From positions 1 through 48,505 of the forward strand of contig JAJYFF010000017.1 of the NCBI GenBank assembly GCA_021785405.1: a DNA stretch of 48,505 nt, written 5' to 3'. Below, one piece after another: positions 1 through 9,048 of the stretch; positions within the stretch are counted from its first letter, which is position 1; each line of letters opens with the position of its first letter. The position numbers and the translations under genes are program-made. Origin of the DNA: Pseudomonadota bacterium. Its GTDB lineage: Bacteria > Pseudomonadota > Gammaproteobacteria > Steroidobacterales > Steroidobacteraceae. Under the pieces are notes generated by a model. It ran no database searches, was not told the origin of the DNA, and saw nothing but the letters and a program-made list of their open reading frames with translations.

Positions 1-813
1 GAGGGCAACGTCGGACCCGCGGTCGATCCGGCGACGACGACGCGCGCGGTCGAGTTCAACGACGTCGGGCAGCTCGCGGCCGCGCTCGCGGACGACGCGG
101 TCGCGTGCGTGGTCGCGGAGCCGGCGTTGACCAACATGGGCATCGTGCTGCCCGAACCCGGCTACCACGAGGCGCTGCGTTCGCTGACGCGCCGCCACGG
201 CACGTTGCTGATCATCGACGAGACGCACACGTTCTCGGCCGGGTACGGGGGTTGCACCCGCGCGTGGGGGCTCGAACCGGATCTCCTGACGATCGGCAAG
301 TCGATCGGCGGCGGCGTGCCCTGTGGCGCGCTCGGGATGAGCGCCGAGGTCGGGCGCCGGATCGCCGCGCAGGAGGGCGTCGACTACGAGGACACCGGCG
401 GCGTCGGCGGGACGCTCGCGGGCAACGCGCTGTCGGCGGCGGCGATGCGCGCGACGCTCGAGGGGGTGCTGACCGAGGCGGCGTTCGAGCGGATGATCGC
501 GCTCGCCGGCGAATTGCGCGCATCGATCGCGCGCACGATCGAGTCGCGCGGGCTGCCGTGGAACGTCGTGCAGCTCGGCTGCCGCGTCGAATACGGCTTC
601 CGGCCGACGCCGGCGCGCAACGGCACGACCTCGAAGGCGGCCGCGGACCGGGATCTCGAGGCGTACCTGCACCTCTATCTGTTGAATCGCGGCGTGCTGA
701 TCACCCCGTTCCACAACATGGTGTTGATGTCCCCGTCGACGACGGCCGAGGACGTCGCAACCCACGATCGCGGCTTCGCGGCGGCGATCGACGAGCTGCT
801 CGGGGCGGACTGA
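1..813 (+). CDS. Class III (PLP-dependent) aminotransferase, 5' end missing
   Basis: The reading frame is open from the first base, so the N-terminal part lies outside the window; 270 residues remain. The fragment carries the fold-type I signature of class III aminotransferases: the PLP-ring aspartate in LLIIDETHT (D73 of the fragment) and the Schiff-base lysine in LTIGKSIGGG (K100). The region around K100, with GGGVPCGALG, resembles glutamate-1-semialdehyde aminomutase-like transaminases rather than classical omega-transaminases. The APC permease follows after 39 bases on the same strand, with an amidase and an MFS transporter behind it, so a role in using an imported amine or amino acid is reasonable (inference). 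The substrate cannot be told. Confidence 0.9.
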   Translation, partial: EGNVGPAVDPATTTRAVEFNDVGQLAAALADDAVACVVAEPALTNMGIVLPEPGYHEALRSLTRRHGTLLIIDETHTFSAGYGGCTRAWGLEPDLLTIGKSIGGGVPCGALGMSAEVGRRIAAQEGVDYEDTGGVGGTLAGNALSAAAMRATLEGVLTEAAFERMIALAGELRASIARTIESRGLPWNVVQLGCRVEYGFRPTPARNGTTSKAAADRDLEAYLHLYLLNRGVLITPFHNMVLMSPSTTAEDVATHDRGFAAAIDELLGAD

Positions 814-852
814 GCCGGGGCGCCGTCGCAGACCTCGCGGGACGAACGGACG

Positions 853-2169
853 ATGCAGCCACTCAAGCGCACGCTGAAATTCTGGGACCTGGTCCTCTAC
901 GGACTCGCGTACATCGCGCCGATCACGCCGTTCTCGACGCTCGGGTTCGTCTGGGACGCCTCGAAGGGGCTGATCGCGCTCGCCTACGTGCTCGGTGGCG
1001 TCTGCATGTTCTTCACCGCGAAGAGCTACGCGGTGATGAGCGAGACGACGCCGTCGGCAGGCTCGGTGTACGGGTTCGCGCGCCAGGCGATCGGGGCGTT
1101 TCCCGGATTCGTCGCCGGCTGGATGATCCTGCTGGATTATCTGCTGATCCCGGCGTTCGTGTTCGTGCTGATCGCGGTCGCGCTCGGCACGCTGGTGCCG
1201 TCGGTCGACCGCTCCGTCTGGATCGTGTTGATGGTCGCGTTCACCCTCGGGATCAACTGGTTCGGCGTGTCCGTGACGACGCGGGCGAATTTCGTCGCGG
1301 TCGCGATCCAGACGCTGGTCACGGTCGGCTTCGTCGTGCTGTGCGCGATCGCGCTCGCGCACGGCAAGGGCAACGGGGCGCTTACCTCGATGCCGTTCTG
1401 GAACCCCCGTTCCTTCGACGGCGGGGCGCTGCTGACCGCGACGTCGATCTGCGTGATGTCCTTCCTCGGTTTCGACGCGATCTCCACGCTGTCGGAAGAG
1501 GTCGTCGGCGACGATCCCGGCCTGATCGGCCGCGCGATCATCGGCGTGCTGGTGATCTCCGGCGGGTTCTTCGTGCTGGTCGCGTGGGTGCTCGGCAACT
1601 TGCTGCCGGGGATCGCGATCCATGATCCGGCGGCCGCGATCTACGAGCTCGCGGCCTGGGCGGTCGGGCCCTGGTCCTCGAGCGTGATCGCGTGGACCTA
1701 CGTGATCGTGATCGGCCTGTCGAACGCGATCCCGATGCTGATCGGCGTCGCGCGCGTGCTCTACGCGATGGGCCGGGATCGGCAGCTGCCCGGGGGCCTC
1801 GCGCGGGTCCATTCCCGTTATCACACGCCGTACGTCGGCATGCTCACCGCCTCGGCGATCTCGTTGACCGTCGCGCTCGCGATGCGCAACCGCCTCGGCG
1901 ACCTCGCGACGATCGTGAACTTCGGCGCACTGTGCGGATTCCTGATGCTGCACGTCTCGGTGCTGGCCGAGTTCGTCTGGCGGCGCCGCTCGCGCCGCTG
2001 GCTGGTGCACTGGGTCACGCCGCTGCTCGGGATCGCGGTCGTGCTGATGGTGCTCTCCGGGATGAGCCGGCTCGCGCTGATCGTCGGCTTCACGTGGCTC
2101 GCGGCCGGATGCCTCTGGGGGCTCGTGCTGCACACCCGCCAGCGCGCGAAGCTCGCGCTCGAACTGTGA
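853..2169 (+). CDS. APC-family amino acid permease
   Basis: A 438-residue, very hydrophobic inner membrane protein of the usual APC length with about 12 predicted membrane spans. The N-terminus LKRTLKFWDLVLYGLAYIAP is the typical first helix of this superfamily, and the conserved glycine-rich early helices (SAGSVYGFARQAIG) follow. Such proteins take up amino acids or amines by proton symport or exchange. It sits between a class III aminotransferase and an amidase on one strand, with a 46-base gap before the amidase, suggesting one transcription unit for import and breakdown of a nitrogen compound (inference). The specific substrate is not visible in the sequence. Confidence 0.92.
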   Translation: MQPLKRTLKFWDLVLYGLAYIAPITPFSTLGFVWDASKGLIALAYVLGGVCMFFTAKSYAVMSETTPSAGSVYGFARQAIGAFPGFVAGWMILLDYLLIPAFVFVLIAVALGTLVPSVDRSVWIVLMVAFTLGINWFGVSVTTRANFVAVAIQTLVTVGFVVLCAIALAHGKGNGALTSMPFWNPRSFDGGALLTATSICVMSFLGFDAISTLSEEVVGDDPGLIGRAIIGVLVISGGFFVLVAWVLGNLLPGIAIHDPAAAIYELAAWAVGPWSSSVIAWTYVIVIGLSNAIPMLIGVARVLYAMGRDRQLPGGLARVHSRYHTPYVGMLTASAISLTVALAMRNRLGDLATIVNFGALCGFLMLHVSVLAEFVWRRRSRRWLVHWVTPLLGIAVVLMVLSGMSRLALIVGFTWLAAGCLWGLVLHTRQRAKLALEL

Positions 2170-2215
2170 CGCCGCCGCGGCCGCACCGCCGTTGCCGTGA
2201 GGAGGATCCGCAACG

Positions 2216-3673
2216 ATGACCGATGATCCGTGCTACCGCTCCGCGAGCGAATCGATCCGCTCGTTCCGTGCCGGCGAGAGTTCGCCGGTCGACCTGATGC
2301 GCGCCGTGCTCGAGCGGGCCGAACGCTGTGCGCCGACGCTGAACGCGACGACCGCGATCCACGCCGACGCCGCGCTCGCCGCCGCGCAGGCGGCCGAGGC
2401 GCGCTACCGCGCGGGGACCGCGCGGCCGCTCGAGGGCATCCCGGTCGCGATCAAGGAAGAGACCTCGGTCGCGGGCTGGCGCAAGACGATCGGCTCGTGC
2501 CTCTGGGACGAGGTGCCGACGGCGCACCATCCGATGGTCGACAAGCTGATCGCGGCCGGCGCGATCCCGCACCTGCAGACCACCGTGCCGGAGTTCTGCT
2601 TGATCGGCCAGACGCTGTCGCGCCGCTTCGGCGTCACGCGCAACCCGTGGAATCGGGCGATCACTCCGGGCGGCTCGAGCGGCGGCTCGGGCGCCGCGCT
2701 CGCGGCCGGGATGGCCCCGCTCGCCACCGGCAGCGACATGGCCGGCTCGATCCGGATCCCGGCGGCGATGTGCGGCGTGTACGGGTTCAAGCCGCCGTTC
2801 GGGCGCCTCGCGAGCGCGCCCGGCGAGGAGTTGTTCGCGTTCGCGGTCGAAGGGCCGATGGCGCGCACCGTCGAGGATCTGACGCTGATGCAGAACGCGA
2901 TCGCCGGACCGCACCCAGCGACCTATTCGGGGATGCCGACCGTGCCGTTGCCGCTGGATCCGGCGCCGATCGCCGGCGTCCAGATCGGCTTGTCGTTCAC
3001 GACCGGTCACACCGCGCTGTGCCCGGACACCCGCCGGAACCTCGAGCGGGCCTGCACCGCGCTCGAGGGCGCCGGCGCGATCATCGAGCCGGTCGATCTC
3101 GCCTGGGACGGCGGTGCGCTCGCCGACGCGCTGATCGAGGCGATCTTCGGGATCTTCCTCGACGAATACCTCTCGAAGCTTCCGGCCGAGCGGCTCGGCG
3201 AAGGGACCTCGTACCTGCGCTGGTTGATGGAGCGATTCTGCGGCAAGCGCAACTCGGTGACGAAGGCCGCGACGCTCGCGCTCGAACTGCACCAGGAGCT
3301 CGAGCGCAAGCTCTGGGGACGGGGCGTCGCGGCCTTGATCTGCCCGACGGTGTTCACCACCGACATCGCCGCCGATCTCGACCTCGCGCGCGTGCGGCAG
3401 GTGCCGATCGGCGGGACGCGGGTCGACAGCTACCTCGGCTGGGTCGGGACACCGCCGTTCAATCTGCTGAGCCGATACCCCGCGCTCGCCGCGCCGACCG
3501 GGCTCGCGGCGAACGGGGTGCCGACCAGCCTGCAGATCGTCGGTCCCGCGTTCGACGATGCCATCGTGTTCCGGATCGCGCACCAGTTCGCGCGCGTCTC
3601 GGACGGCGGCCTCTACCAACGCCACTTCCCGGCAGGCCGTGGGGTCGACGGCGGACGCGCCGAACGGTTATAA
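2216..3673 (+). CDS. Amidase, amidase-signature family
   Basis: A 485-residue amidase-signature hydrolase, which cleaves carboxamides to acid plus ammonia or amine. The Ser-cisSer-Lys triad is intact: lysine in PVAIKEE (K80), the glycine/serine loop TPGGSSGGSG (cis-serine about S154) and the nucleophile in GSDMAGSIRIPA (S178). The family more often has TDTGGS there, so the SDMAGS version is a modest variant. The start is supported by AGGAGG about 10 bases upstream. There is no signal peptide, so it should be cytoplasmic. Its place behind an aminotransferase and a permease suggests that it processes the imported compound, but the substrate is unknown. Confidence 0.93.
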   Translation: MTDDPCYRSASESIRSFRAGESSPVDLMRAVLERAERCAPTLNATTAIHADAALAAAQAAEARYRAGTARPLEGIPVAIKEETSVAGWRKTIGSCLWDEVPTAHHPMVDKLIAAGAIPHLQTTVPEFCLIGQTLSRRFGVTRNPWNRAITPGGSSGGSGAALAAGMAPLATGSDMAGSIRIPAAMCGVYGFKPPFGRLASAPGEELFAFAVEGPMARTVEDLTLMQNAIAGPHPATYSGMPTVPLPLDPAPIAGVQIGLSFTTGHTALCPDTRRNLERACTALEGAGAIIEPVDLAWDGGALADALIEAIFGIFLDEYLSKLPAERLGEGTSYLRWLMERFCGKRNSVTKAATLALELHQELERKLWGRGVAALICPTVFTTDIAADLDLARVRQVPIGGTRVDSYLGWVGTPPFNLLSRYPALAAPTGLAANGVPTSLQIVGPAFDDAIVFRIAHQFARVSDGGLYQRHFPAGRGVDGGRAERL

Positions 3674-3720
3674 CGGGTCCGGAGAGCCTGGGACAGGACG
3701 AAATTCGCAGTGGGGGAGTC

Positions 3721-5115
3721 GTGAAACACCAAGGGAATGAGACCGCGGCGATGGGCTCGGCGCGGCGCTACATGCGGTACGTCGCCGTGCTCGCGGCGCT
3801 CGCGGGCCTGATGTTCGGGCTGGACGTCGGCGTGATCTCGGGCGCCCAACAGTTCATCCAGCGGGACTTTGCGATCAACGATCGGATGATCGAGCACATC
3901 GTGAGCAGCATGATGGTCGGCGCGGCGATCGGCGCGGCGCTGGCCGCGTGGCTGTCGGTGCATTTCGGACGCAAGCGCTCGCTGCTGTGGAGCGCCTCGT
4001 TGTTCGTCGCCGGATCGCTCGGGAGCGCCGCCGCCGGATCGCCGGACATGCTGATCGGGGCGCGGCTCGTGCTCGGTGTCGCGATCGGGATCGCGGCCTT
4101 CACGGCGCCGTTGTATCTGGCGGAAATCGCGCCGGAGGACAAGCGCGGCGCGATGATCTCGACCTACCAGCTGATGATCACGATCGGGATCTTCCTCGCG
4201 TTCGCGTCGGACACGGTGTTCAGCTACTCGGGACGATGGCGCTGGATGCTCGGGATCATCGCCGTCCCCGGCGCGGCGTTCCTGCTCGGCGTGCTCGGCT
4301 TGCCGGAGAGCCCGCGCTGGCTCGTATTGCGCGGCCGTCACGGCGATGCCTGCGGTGTGCTGCGGCGATTGCGCGGCAACGAAGCCACTGCGCAGGCGGA
4401 GGTCGCGGAGATCGAGGAGCGGTTGCGGACCCCGCAGCAAGGCTGGCATCTGTTGCTCGGCAACCGGAACTTCCGCCGCTCGGTGGGCCTCGGGATCGCG
4501 CTGCAGGTGGTGCAACAGCTCACCGGCATCAACATCGTGATGTACTACGCGCCGCGGATCTTCGCCGACATGGGTTACGCGACCGGCGCGCAGATGCTGT
4601 TCACCGCGATCGTCGGGCTGACCAACGTGCTCGCGACGTTCATCGCGATCGGTTTCGTCGATCGCGTCGGGCGCAAGCCGATCCTCTACGCCGGCTTCGT
4701 CGTGATGGCGATCGGCCTCGCGGTGGTCGGCGCCTTGATGGCGGCCGGAATGGCGACGCACGCACAACGGCTGCTCGCGGTGGCGATGTTGCTGGTGTTC
4801 GTGATCGGCTTCGCGTTCTCGGCCGGGCCGCTGGTGTGGACCCTGTGCTCGGAGATCCAGCCGCTCAAGGGGCGGGACTTCGGCATCGGCGTCTCGACGG
4901 TCACCAACTGGCTCGGCACGGCCGCGGTCGGCGCGACTTTCCTGACGCTGCTCAACCACCTCGGCCACGCTCAGACCTTCTGGCTCTACGCCGCGTTCAA
5001 CGCGTCGTTCCTGCTGGTCACCTGGGCGTTCGTCCCCGAGACCAAGGGCGTGAGCCTCGAGGCGATCGAACGCCGCCTGATGGACGGGCGCCCGCTACGC
5101 GAGATCGGGAGCTGA
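3721..5115 (+). CDS. MFS sugar-porter-type transporter
   Basis: A 464-residue major facilitator protein with about 12 membrane spans and the sugar porter signatures: GLDVGVISGAQ in helix 1, GRKRSL after helix 2, PESPRWL at the end of the N-half, QQLTGIN in helix 7, DRVGRKPIL and the terminal PETKGVSLE. These match the GalP/AraE/XylE group, proton symporters for monosaccharides, polyols or related compounds. GTG at 3721 follows a close GGGGGAG tract; ATG at 3751 is an alternative that trims ten residues. The end overlaps the convergent methyltransferase gene by 21 bases. No terminator is visible between them. Confidence 0.92.
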   Translation: MKHQGNETAAMGSARRYMRYVAVLAALAGLMFGLDVGVISGAQQFIQRDFAINDRMIEHIVSSMMVGAAIGAALAAWLSVHFGRKRSLLWSASLFVAGSLGSAAAGSPDMLIGARLVLGVAIGIAAFTAPLYLAEIAPEDKRGAMISTYQLMITIGIFLAFASDTVFSYSGRWRWMLGIIAVPGAAFLLGVLGLPESPRWLVLRGRHGDACGVLRRLRGNEATAQAEVAEIEERLRTPQQGWHLLLGNRNFRRSVGLGIALQVVQQLTGINIVMYYAPRIFADMGYATGAQMLFTAIVGLTNVLATFIAIGFVDRVGRKPILYAGFVVMAIGLAVVGALMAAGMATHAQRLLAVAMLLVFVIGFAFSAGPLVWTLCSEIQPLKGRDFGIGVSTVTNWLGTAAVGATFLTLLNHLGHAQTFWLYAAFNASFLLVTWAFVPETKGVSLEAIERRLMDGRPLREIGS

Positions 5116-6213
5116 CCGCGTGAACCGGTAGTGCGCGACCAGCCACTCCTGGCCGTGCGCGTAGCCGAAGAGTTCGGCGCAGGCCATCCAGAAGATCCGC
5201 CAGCGCTGGAACCACAGATCGGCGCGCTCGCCATACGCGCGGCGTAGCGCGGCGCGGACCGCCGCGGCGTTCGCATCCTGCCGCTCGAGCCACTGGTTCG
5301 CGGTGCGTTCGTAGTGGGTGCCGTCGAGGAGCCAGCGCCGCTCGAGGCGCAGCCGATCCTGAAAGTGCAACAGCGTGTCCGCGGCCGGCATCAGTCCGCC
5401 CGTGAAGAAATGCCGTCCCATCCAGTTGTCCTCGCCCGCGGTCTCGAACGGATAGCCAAGCGTCCGGTGCGCGAAGATGTGCACGAACAGCCGACCGCCC
5501 GGCCGCAGCCAGGTGCCGATCCGTTCCATCAGCGAGCCGTAGTTTCGCAGATGCTCGAACATCTCCACCGACACGCACCGATCGAAGGCCTCCGCGTCGA
5601 GCGCGAGCGAGTTCACGTCCGCGGTGATCACCCGCACGTTCGCGAGCCCACGCGTCCGGCACGCCGCCTCGATGTGCGCGCGCTGGCGATGCGAATTCGA
5701 TACCGCGGTGATCCGGGCACGCGGGAAGCGCTCGGCCATCCACAGCGTGAGCGATCCCCAGCCGCAGCCGAGCTCGAGGATCGACTGGTCGTCCGCGAGC
5801 TCGGCGCGTTCCTCGACCATGCGCAGCATCGCCTCCTCCGCCTCGGCGAGCGTCTCGTCGCCGCGCGGGTACAGCGCGCAGGAGTACTTCAGACGAGGCC
5901 CGAGGCATTGCTCGAAGAAATCCGCGGGCAGCTCGTAGTGCTGCGCGTTCGCGGCGGCGGTGTGGATGGCGATCGGACTGCGCCGTAGCTCCTCGATCAG
6001 GCGCTCCGCGCGTGCGCTCTGCGCGGCGAGCCCGCCGCGCCGCTCCTCGGCGAGCCGTCGGGCGCAGAGTCGGCGGATGCCGTAGCGCAGCAGCGCGTCG
6101 GGCAGCACGCCGCGCTCGGCGAGTCCGAGCAGTCCGGGGGCTGGTCGGTCGGTCGAGAGTTCGGTGGTCACGGAATCGGTCGCGGCGGTGTTCAAGGCAC
6201 GCTCCTTACTCAT
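5095..6213 (-). CDS. CFA-family SAM methyltransferase, coclaurine-N-methyltransferase-like
   Basis: A 372-residue S-adenosylmethionine-dependent enzyme of the cyclopropane fatty acid synthase fold. The SAM-binding motif ILELGCGWGSLTL and the downstream VSVEMFEHLRNYG are clear. The C-terminal half (EDNWMGRHFFTGG and FQDRLRLERRWLLDGTHY) resembles the branch that includes plant coclaurine N-methyltransferase rather than classical Cfa. It keeps the YSCALY cysteine motif. It is the last gene of the lipid operon and overlaps the DUF1295 gene by 8 bases. TAAGGAG at the DUF1295 stop would serve a TTG start at 6195 well, so translation may begin there instead of ATG 6213. It may methylate an unsaturated acyl chain (inference). 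Confidence 0.88.
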   Translation of the reverse strand: MSKERALNTAATDSVTTELSTDRPAPGLLGLAERGVLPDALLRYGIRRLCARRLAEERRGGLAAQSARAERLIEELRRSPIAIHTAAANAQHYELPADFFEQCLGPRLKYSCALYPRGDETLAEAEEAMLRMVEERAELADDQSILELGCGWGSLTLWMAERFPRARITAVSNSHRQRAHIEAACRTRGLANVRVITADVNSLALDAEAFDRCVSVEMFEHLRNYGSLMERIGTWLRPGGRLFVHIFAHRTLGYPFETAGEDNWMGRHFFTGGLMPAADTLLHFQDRLRLERRWLLDGTHYERTANQWLERQDANAAAVRAALRRAYGERADLWFQRWRIFWMACAELFGYAHGQEWLVAHYRFTRSAPDLA

Positions 6214-6988
6214 CTCGAATGCGTTTCGGAAACCAGGGGATCAGCATCGACGTGCGGCGCTGGTACTCGGCGTAGTCGGGGCGCGTGCGCAGCGCCTGCG
6301 TCTCGGTCCAGGGAATGCCGCTCAGGTAACGCAGGAACAGGAACATCGCGGCCGGCCCGAGCCAGGCGAGCGCCCACAGCGGCGAGCCGACCGCGAGCGC
6401 GACGTAGGCGAACCAGTGCAGCCACTCGAAGAAGTAATTCGGATGGCGCGAGTAGCGCCACAACCCCCGACGGCAGGTGAGCCCGCGATGCCGTGGATCG
6501 GCGCGAAACGCCGCGAGCTCGGCGTCGGCGCGGGCTTCGCCGAGCAGCGCGAGCAGACCGATACCCGCGCCGACCGCGAGCCAGCGCGCGTGCGTCGCGG
6601 GATTCGCGGCGACCGCGACGAACGGCACGGCGAACAACGCGACCACGAGCGCCTGCAGCTGAAAGAAGCCGAACCAACGCCGCGGATCGTCCCCCCAATG
6701 GGCGCGCAGTGCCCGGTAACGCCCGTCTTCGGCTTCGCCGCGCACGCGCACCCACAGGTGCCGCGCGAGACGGGCGCCCCACGCGCCCCCGAGCACGCCC
6801 AGCACCGTGCGGGTCGCCGGCGCCCCGGTGCCGAGGACCGCGAGCAGCACCGCGGCGGCGCCGAGGCCCGCGGCCCAGAGCACGTCGACGATCCCGGCGT
6901 TGCGGTGGCGGCGCTGCCACTCCCACGCGGCCGTCATCATCGCCGCCGCGGCGAGCCACACGGCGAGCACCGCGATCCAGGGGTTCAT
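6206..6988 (-). CDS. DUF1295 membrane protein, steroid 5-alpha-reductase-like
   Basis: A 260-residue membrane protein with several hydrophobic helices. The C-terminal region has the family hallmark GLWRYSRHPNYFFEW followed by a conserved end with an EYQRRTS-like segment, as in DUF1295 proteins related to steroid 5-alpha reductase and ICMT-type membrane enzymes. Relatives use NADPH to reduce double bonds, but no function is proven for this group. ATG 6988 overlaps the stop of the cyclopropane synthase gene in an ATGA junction, so translation is probably coupled. In this operon a reductase acting on a methylated or methylene acyl chain would make sense (inference). Confidence 0.9.
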   Translation of the reverse strand: MNPWIAVLAVWLAAAAMMTAAWEWQRRHRNAGIVDVLWAAGLGAAAVLLAVLGTGAPATRTVLGVLGGAWGARLARHLWVRVRGEAEDGRYRALRAHWGDDPRRWFGFFQLQALVVALFAVPFVAVAANPATHARWLAVGAGIGLLALLGEARADAELAAFRADPRHRGLTCRRGLWRYSRHPNYFFEWLHWFAYVALAVGSPLWALAWLGPAAMFLFLRYLSGIPWTETQALRTRPDYAEYQRRTSMLIPWFPKRIRDE

Positions 6989-8271
6989 CGCGACGCGCCC
7001 TCGCCGCGCGTGCCGTCGATCCGCGGCTTCTCGAACAGCAGGTGGGCGACGCCGATCGAGCGTTCGCGAAAGCCGGCTTCGCAGTACGCGAGATAGAACT
7101 CCCACATCCGGATGAAGCGTTCGTCCTTGCCGAGCGCGCGTACCTCGGCGCGGTGGGCGTTGAACCGGTCGCGCCACGCCTCGAGGGTGCGCGCGTACGA
7201 CTCGGCGAAGTCCTCGAGCGACTGGAGTCGCAACGAGCTCGCCTCGGTCTTCGCCGCGAGGATCGCGTTCACCGACGGGATGAAGCTGCCGGGAAACACG
7301 TAGCGCTTGATGTAATCGACCGAGCGCAGCGCGAGTTCATAGCGATGGTCCTCGATCGTGATCGCCTGCAGCAGCGCGAGGCCGCCCGGTTTCAGCAGCC
7401 GATCGATCATGCCGAAGTAGGTCCCGAGGAATTCGGCGCCGACCGCTTCGATCATCTCGATCGAGACCAACTTGTCGTACTCGCCGGTCAGGTCGCGGTA
7501 ATCGTCGAGACGGACGTCGATCCGCGAGCCGAGACCGGCCGCGGTGACGCGCTCGAGCGCGACCGCGTGCTGCTCCCGCGAGATCGTCGTCGTGGTCACG
7601 CGGCAGCCGTAATGCCGGGCGGCGTGCAACGCGAATCCGCCCCAGCCGGTACCGATCTCGACCACGTGGTCGTCGGGGCGCAGCGCGAGCTTTCGGCACA
7701 CCGCATCGAGCTTGCGCGTCGACGCGGTCTCCAGGTTGTCGTCGGGACCGTCCCACAGCGCCGAGGAGTACATCCGGTCGGCCGACAGGAAGGTCGCGAA
7801 GAAGTCGTTGCCGAGGTCGTAATGCGCGGCGATGTTGCGCCGGCTGCCGTCGCGCGAGTTGCGGCGGGTGCCGTTCCACGCGCGCAGCGCGGCGCCCCCG
7901 ATCCGCGCGAGACCGCTCTCGAATCCGTCGAGCAGCTCGCGGTTGCGCAACATCAATCGTCCGAGCGCGACCAGCGCGCGGCCGGCGTCGGCGCCGGGCG
8001 CGGTGCAGCGCCAGAGTCCGTCGATGTACGCGCCGCCCGCGCCGACGCTGCCGTTCGCCGCGAGCGCGCGGTAGAACGCGGGATCCTGCACCTCGATCTC
8101 GACGACCGGGTCGTCACCGTGCGCGGCTTCGCCGAACTCCGCGACCCCGAGCGCGTCGCGCCAACGCAAGCGGCCGGAGCGCAGTCCCCGTAGCCGCGCC
8201 AGCAGCTGCCGCCGCAGCAGGCGGTCGAGCGTCCCGTAGGGGCTCTCCATCTCGTCGATCACGGTGCTCAT
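6985..8271 (-). CDS. cfa: Cyclopropane-fatty-acyl-phospholipid synthase
   Basis: A 428-residue SAM-dependent enzyme that adds a methylene or methyl group to double bonds of phospholipid acyl chains. Seen: AHYDLGNDFF, the SAM motif VVEIGTGWGGFAL, the active-site stretch VSIEMIEAVG, ITIEDHRYE and YIKRYVFPGSFIPS. The position that is cysteine in E. coli Cfa (YSCAYW) is serine here (MYSSALW), and EIGTGWG replaces DIGCGWG; both features are shared with plant cyclopropane synthases as I recall them. Plant enzymes carry an FAD oxidase domain fused in front, and here an FAD oxidase gene lies in the same operon two genes upstream. It sits 3 bases after the DUF1365 gene. Confidence 0.94.
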   Translation of the reverse strand: MSTVIDEMESPYGTLDRLLRRQLLARLRGLRSGRLRWRDALGVAEFGEAAHGDDPVVEIEVQDPAFYRALAANGSVGAGGAYIDGLWRCTAPGADAGRALVALGRLMLRNRELLDGFESGLARIGGAALRAWNGTRRNSRDGSRRNIAAHYDLGNDFFATFLSADRMYSSALWDGPDDNLETASTRKLDAVCRKLALRPDDHVVEIGTGWGGFALHAARHYGCRVTTTTISREQHAVALERVTAAGLGSRIDVRLDDYRDLTGEYDKLVSIEMIEAVGAEFLGTYFGMIDRLLKPGGLALLQAITIEDHRYELALRSVDYIKRYVFPGSFIPSVNAILAAKTEASSLRLQSLEDFAESYARTLEAWRDRFNAHRAEVRALGKDERFIRMWEFYLAYCEAGFRERSIGVAHLLFEKPRIDGTRGEGASR

Positions 8272-8274
8272 CGG

Positions 8275-9048
8275 TCACCTCGTGGTTTGCGGGGGGTGGT
8301 CGTGGACGGGCGTGCGCTTCAGCCACAGTCGTAGCGCCTGCCAGTGGATCGCGCCGATCACCTGCAGGGTCATCAGCGGGTATCGCCACAGCACGCGCGC
8401 GAGCGCGGCGCCGCTCAGCGGCCGGCGGCGGAGGTCGAGCGAGGCGGCGAATTCGCGGGTCCCGGCGTTCAATACGGTCATGCGCACGCGCAGATCGTCG
8501 CCGGGCTCGGTGAAGCGCCAACGATAGTCCCTCTGCATCCCGATGAACGGCGAGACGTGGAAGGACTTCGGGAACGCCCAGGCCCAGAACCGGCCGTCGC
8601 GGTGCGCGGCGTCGAGCGCGAGCACGTACGCGTGGCGCTCCTGCCAGGGCGTGTTGGTGATCTCGGCGACGATCGCGCGCAGCGTGCGCCGATCGGCGTC
8701 GTAGCAATAGTAGAAGCTCACCGGGTTGAACACGTAGCCCGCGTACCGCAGGTGCGTGAGCAGCCGGACCGGCCCGCTCGGCCGCTGCCCCGTGCGTTCC
8801 TCCACCAGATCGTGGACGGCGTCCTTCAGCGGGCGCGTCGCCGGCCCGAGGTAGTCGCTGCGACGGAACTCGGCGAGATTGCGCCGGTCGACCGACCACA
8901 GGCGGCGGCCCGCGAACACCTGGTCGACCTCGTCGAGATCGAGATAGAGCTGCGCGATCCGATACGCGAACCGGTGCGGCCGGGGCGTGTCGCGGCGATG
9001 CTGCACGCGCCCTTCGTACACGGCGCTGAGGAGTGCGGGCGCGCTCAT
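8275..9048 (-). CDS. DUF1365 family protein
   Basis: A 257-residue protein with the family pattern: YEGRVQHRR near the N-terminus, HFRFxYxL-like [16 protein letters not shown], the highly conserved core [13 protein letters not shown], and [19 protein letters not shown]. No catalytic function is established. Homologues are regularly encoded between an FAD amine-oxidase-like gene and a cfa gene; in Rhodobacter sphaeroides such a pair (RSP1090/RSP1091, from memory) takes part in the singlet-oxygen sigma-factor response. The ATG at 9048 overlaps the oxidase stop (ATGA), showing tight coupling. It probably works with the oxidase on membrane lipids (inference). Confidence 0.92.
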   Translation of the reverse strand: MSAPALLSAVYEGRVQHRRDTPRPHRFAYRIAQLYLDLDEVDQVFAGRRLWSVDRRNLAEFRRSDYLGPATRPLKDAVHDLVEERTGQRPSGPVRLLTHLRYAGYVFNPVSFYYCYDADRRTLRAIVAEITNTPWQERHAYVLALDAAHRDGRFWAWAFPKSFHVSPFIGMQRDYRWRFTEPGDDLRVRMTVLNAGTREFAASLDLRRRPLSGAALARVLWRYPLMTLQVIGAIHWQALRLWLKRTPVHDHPPQTTR

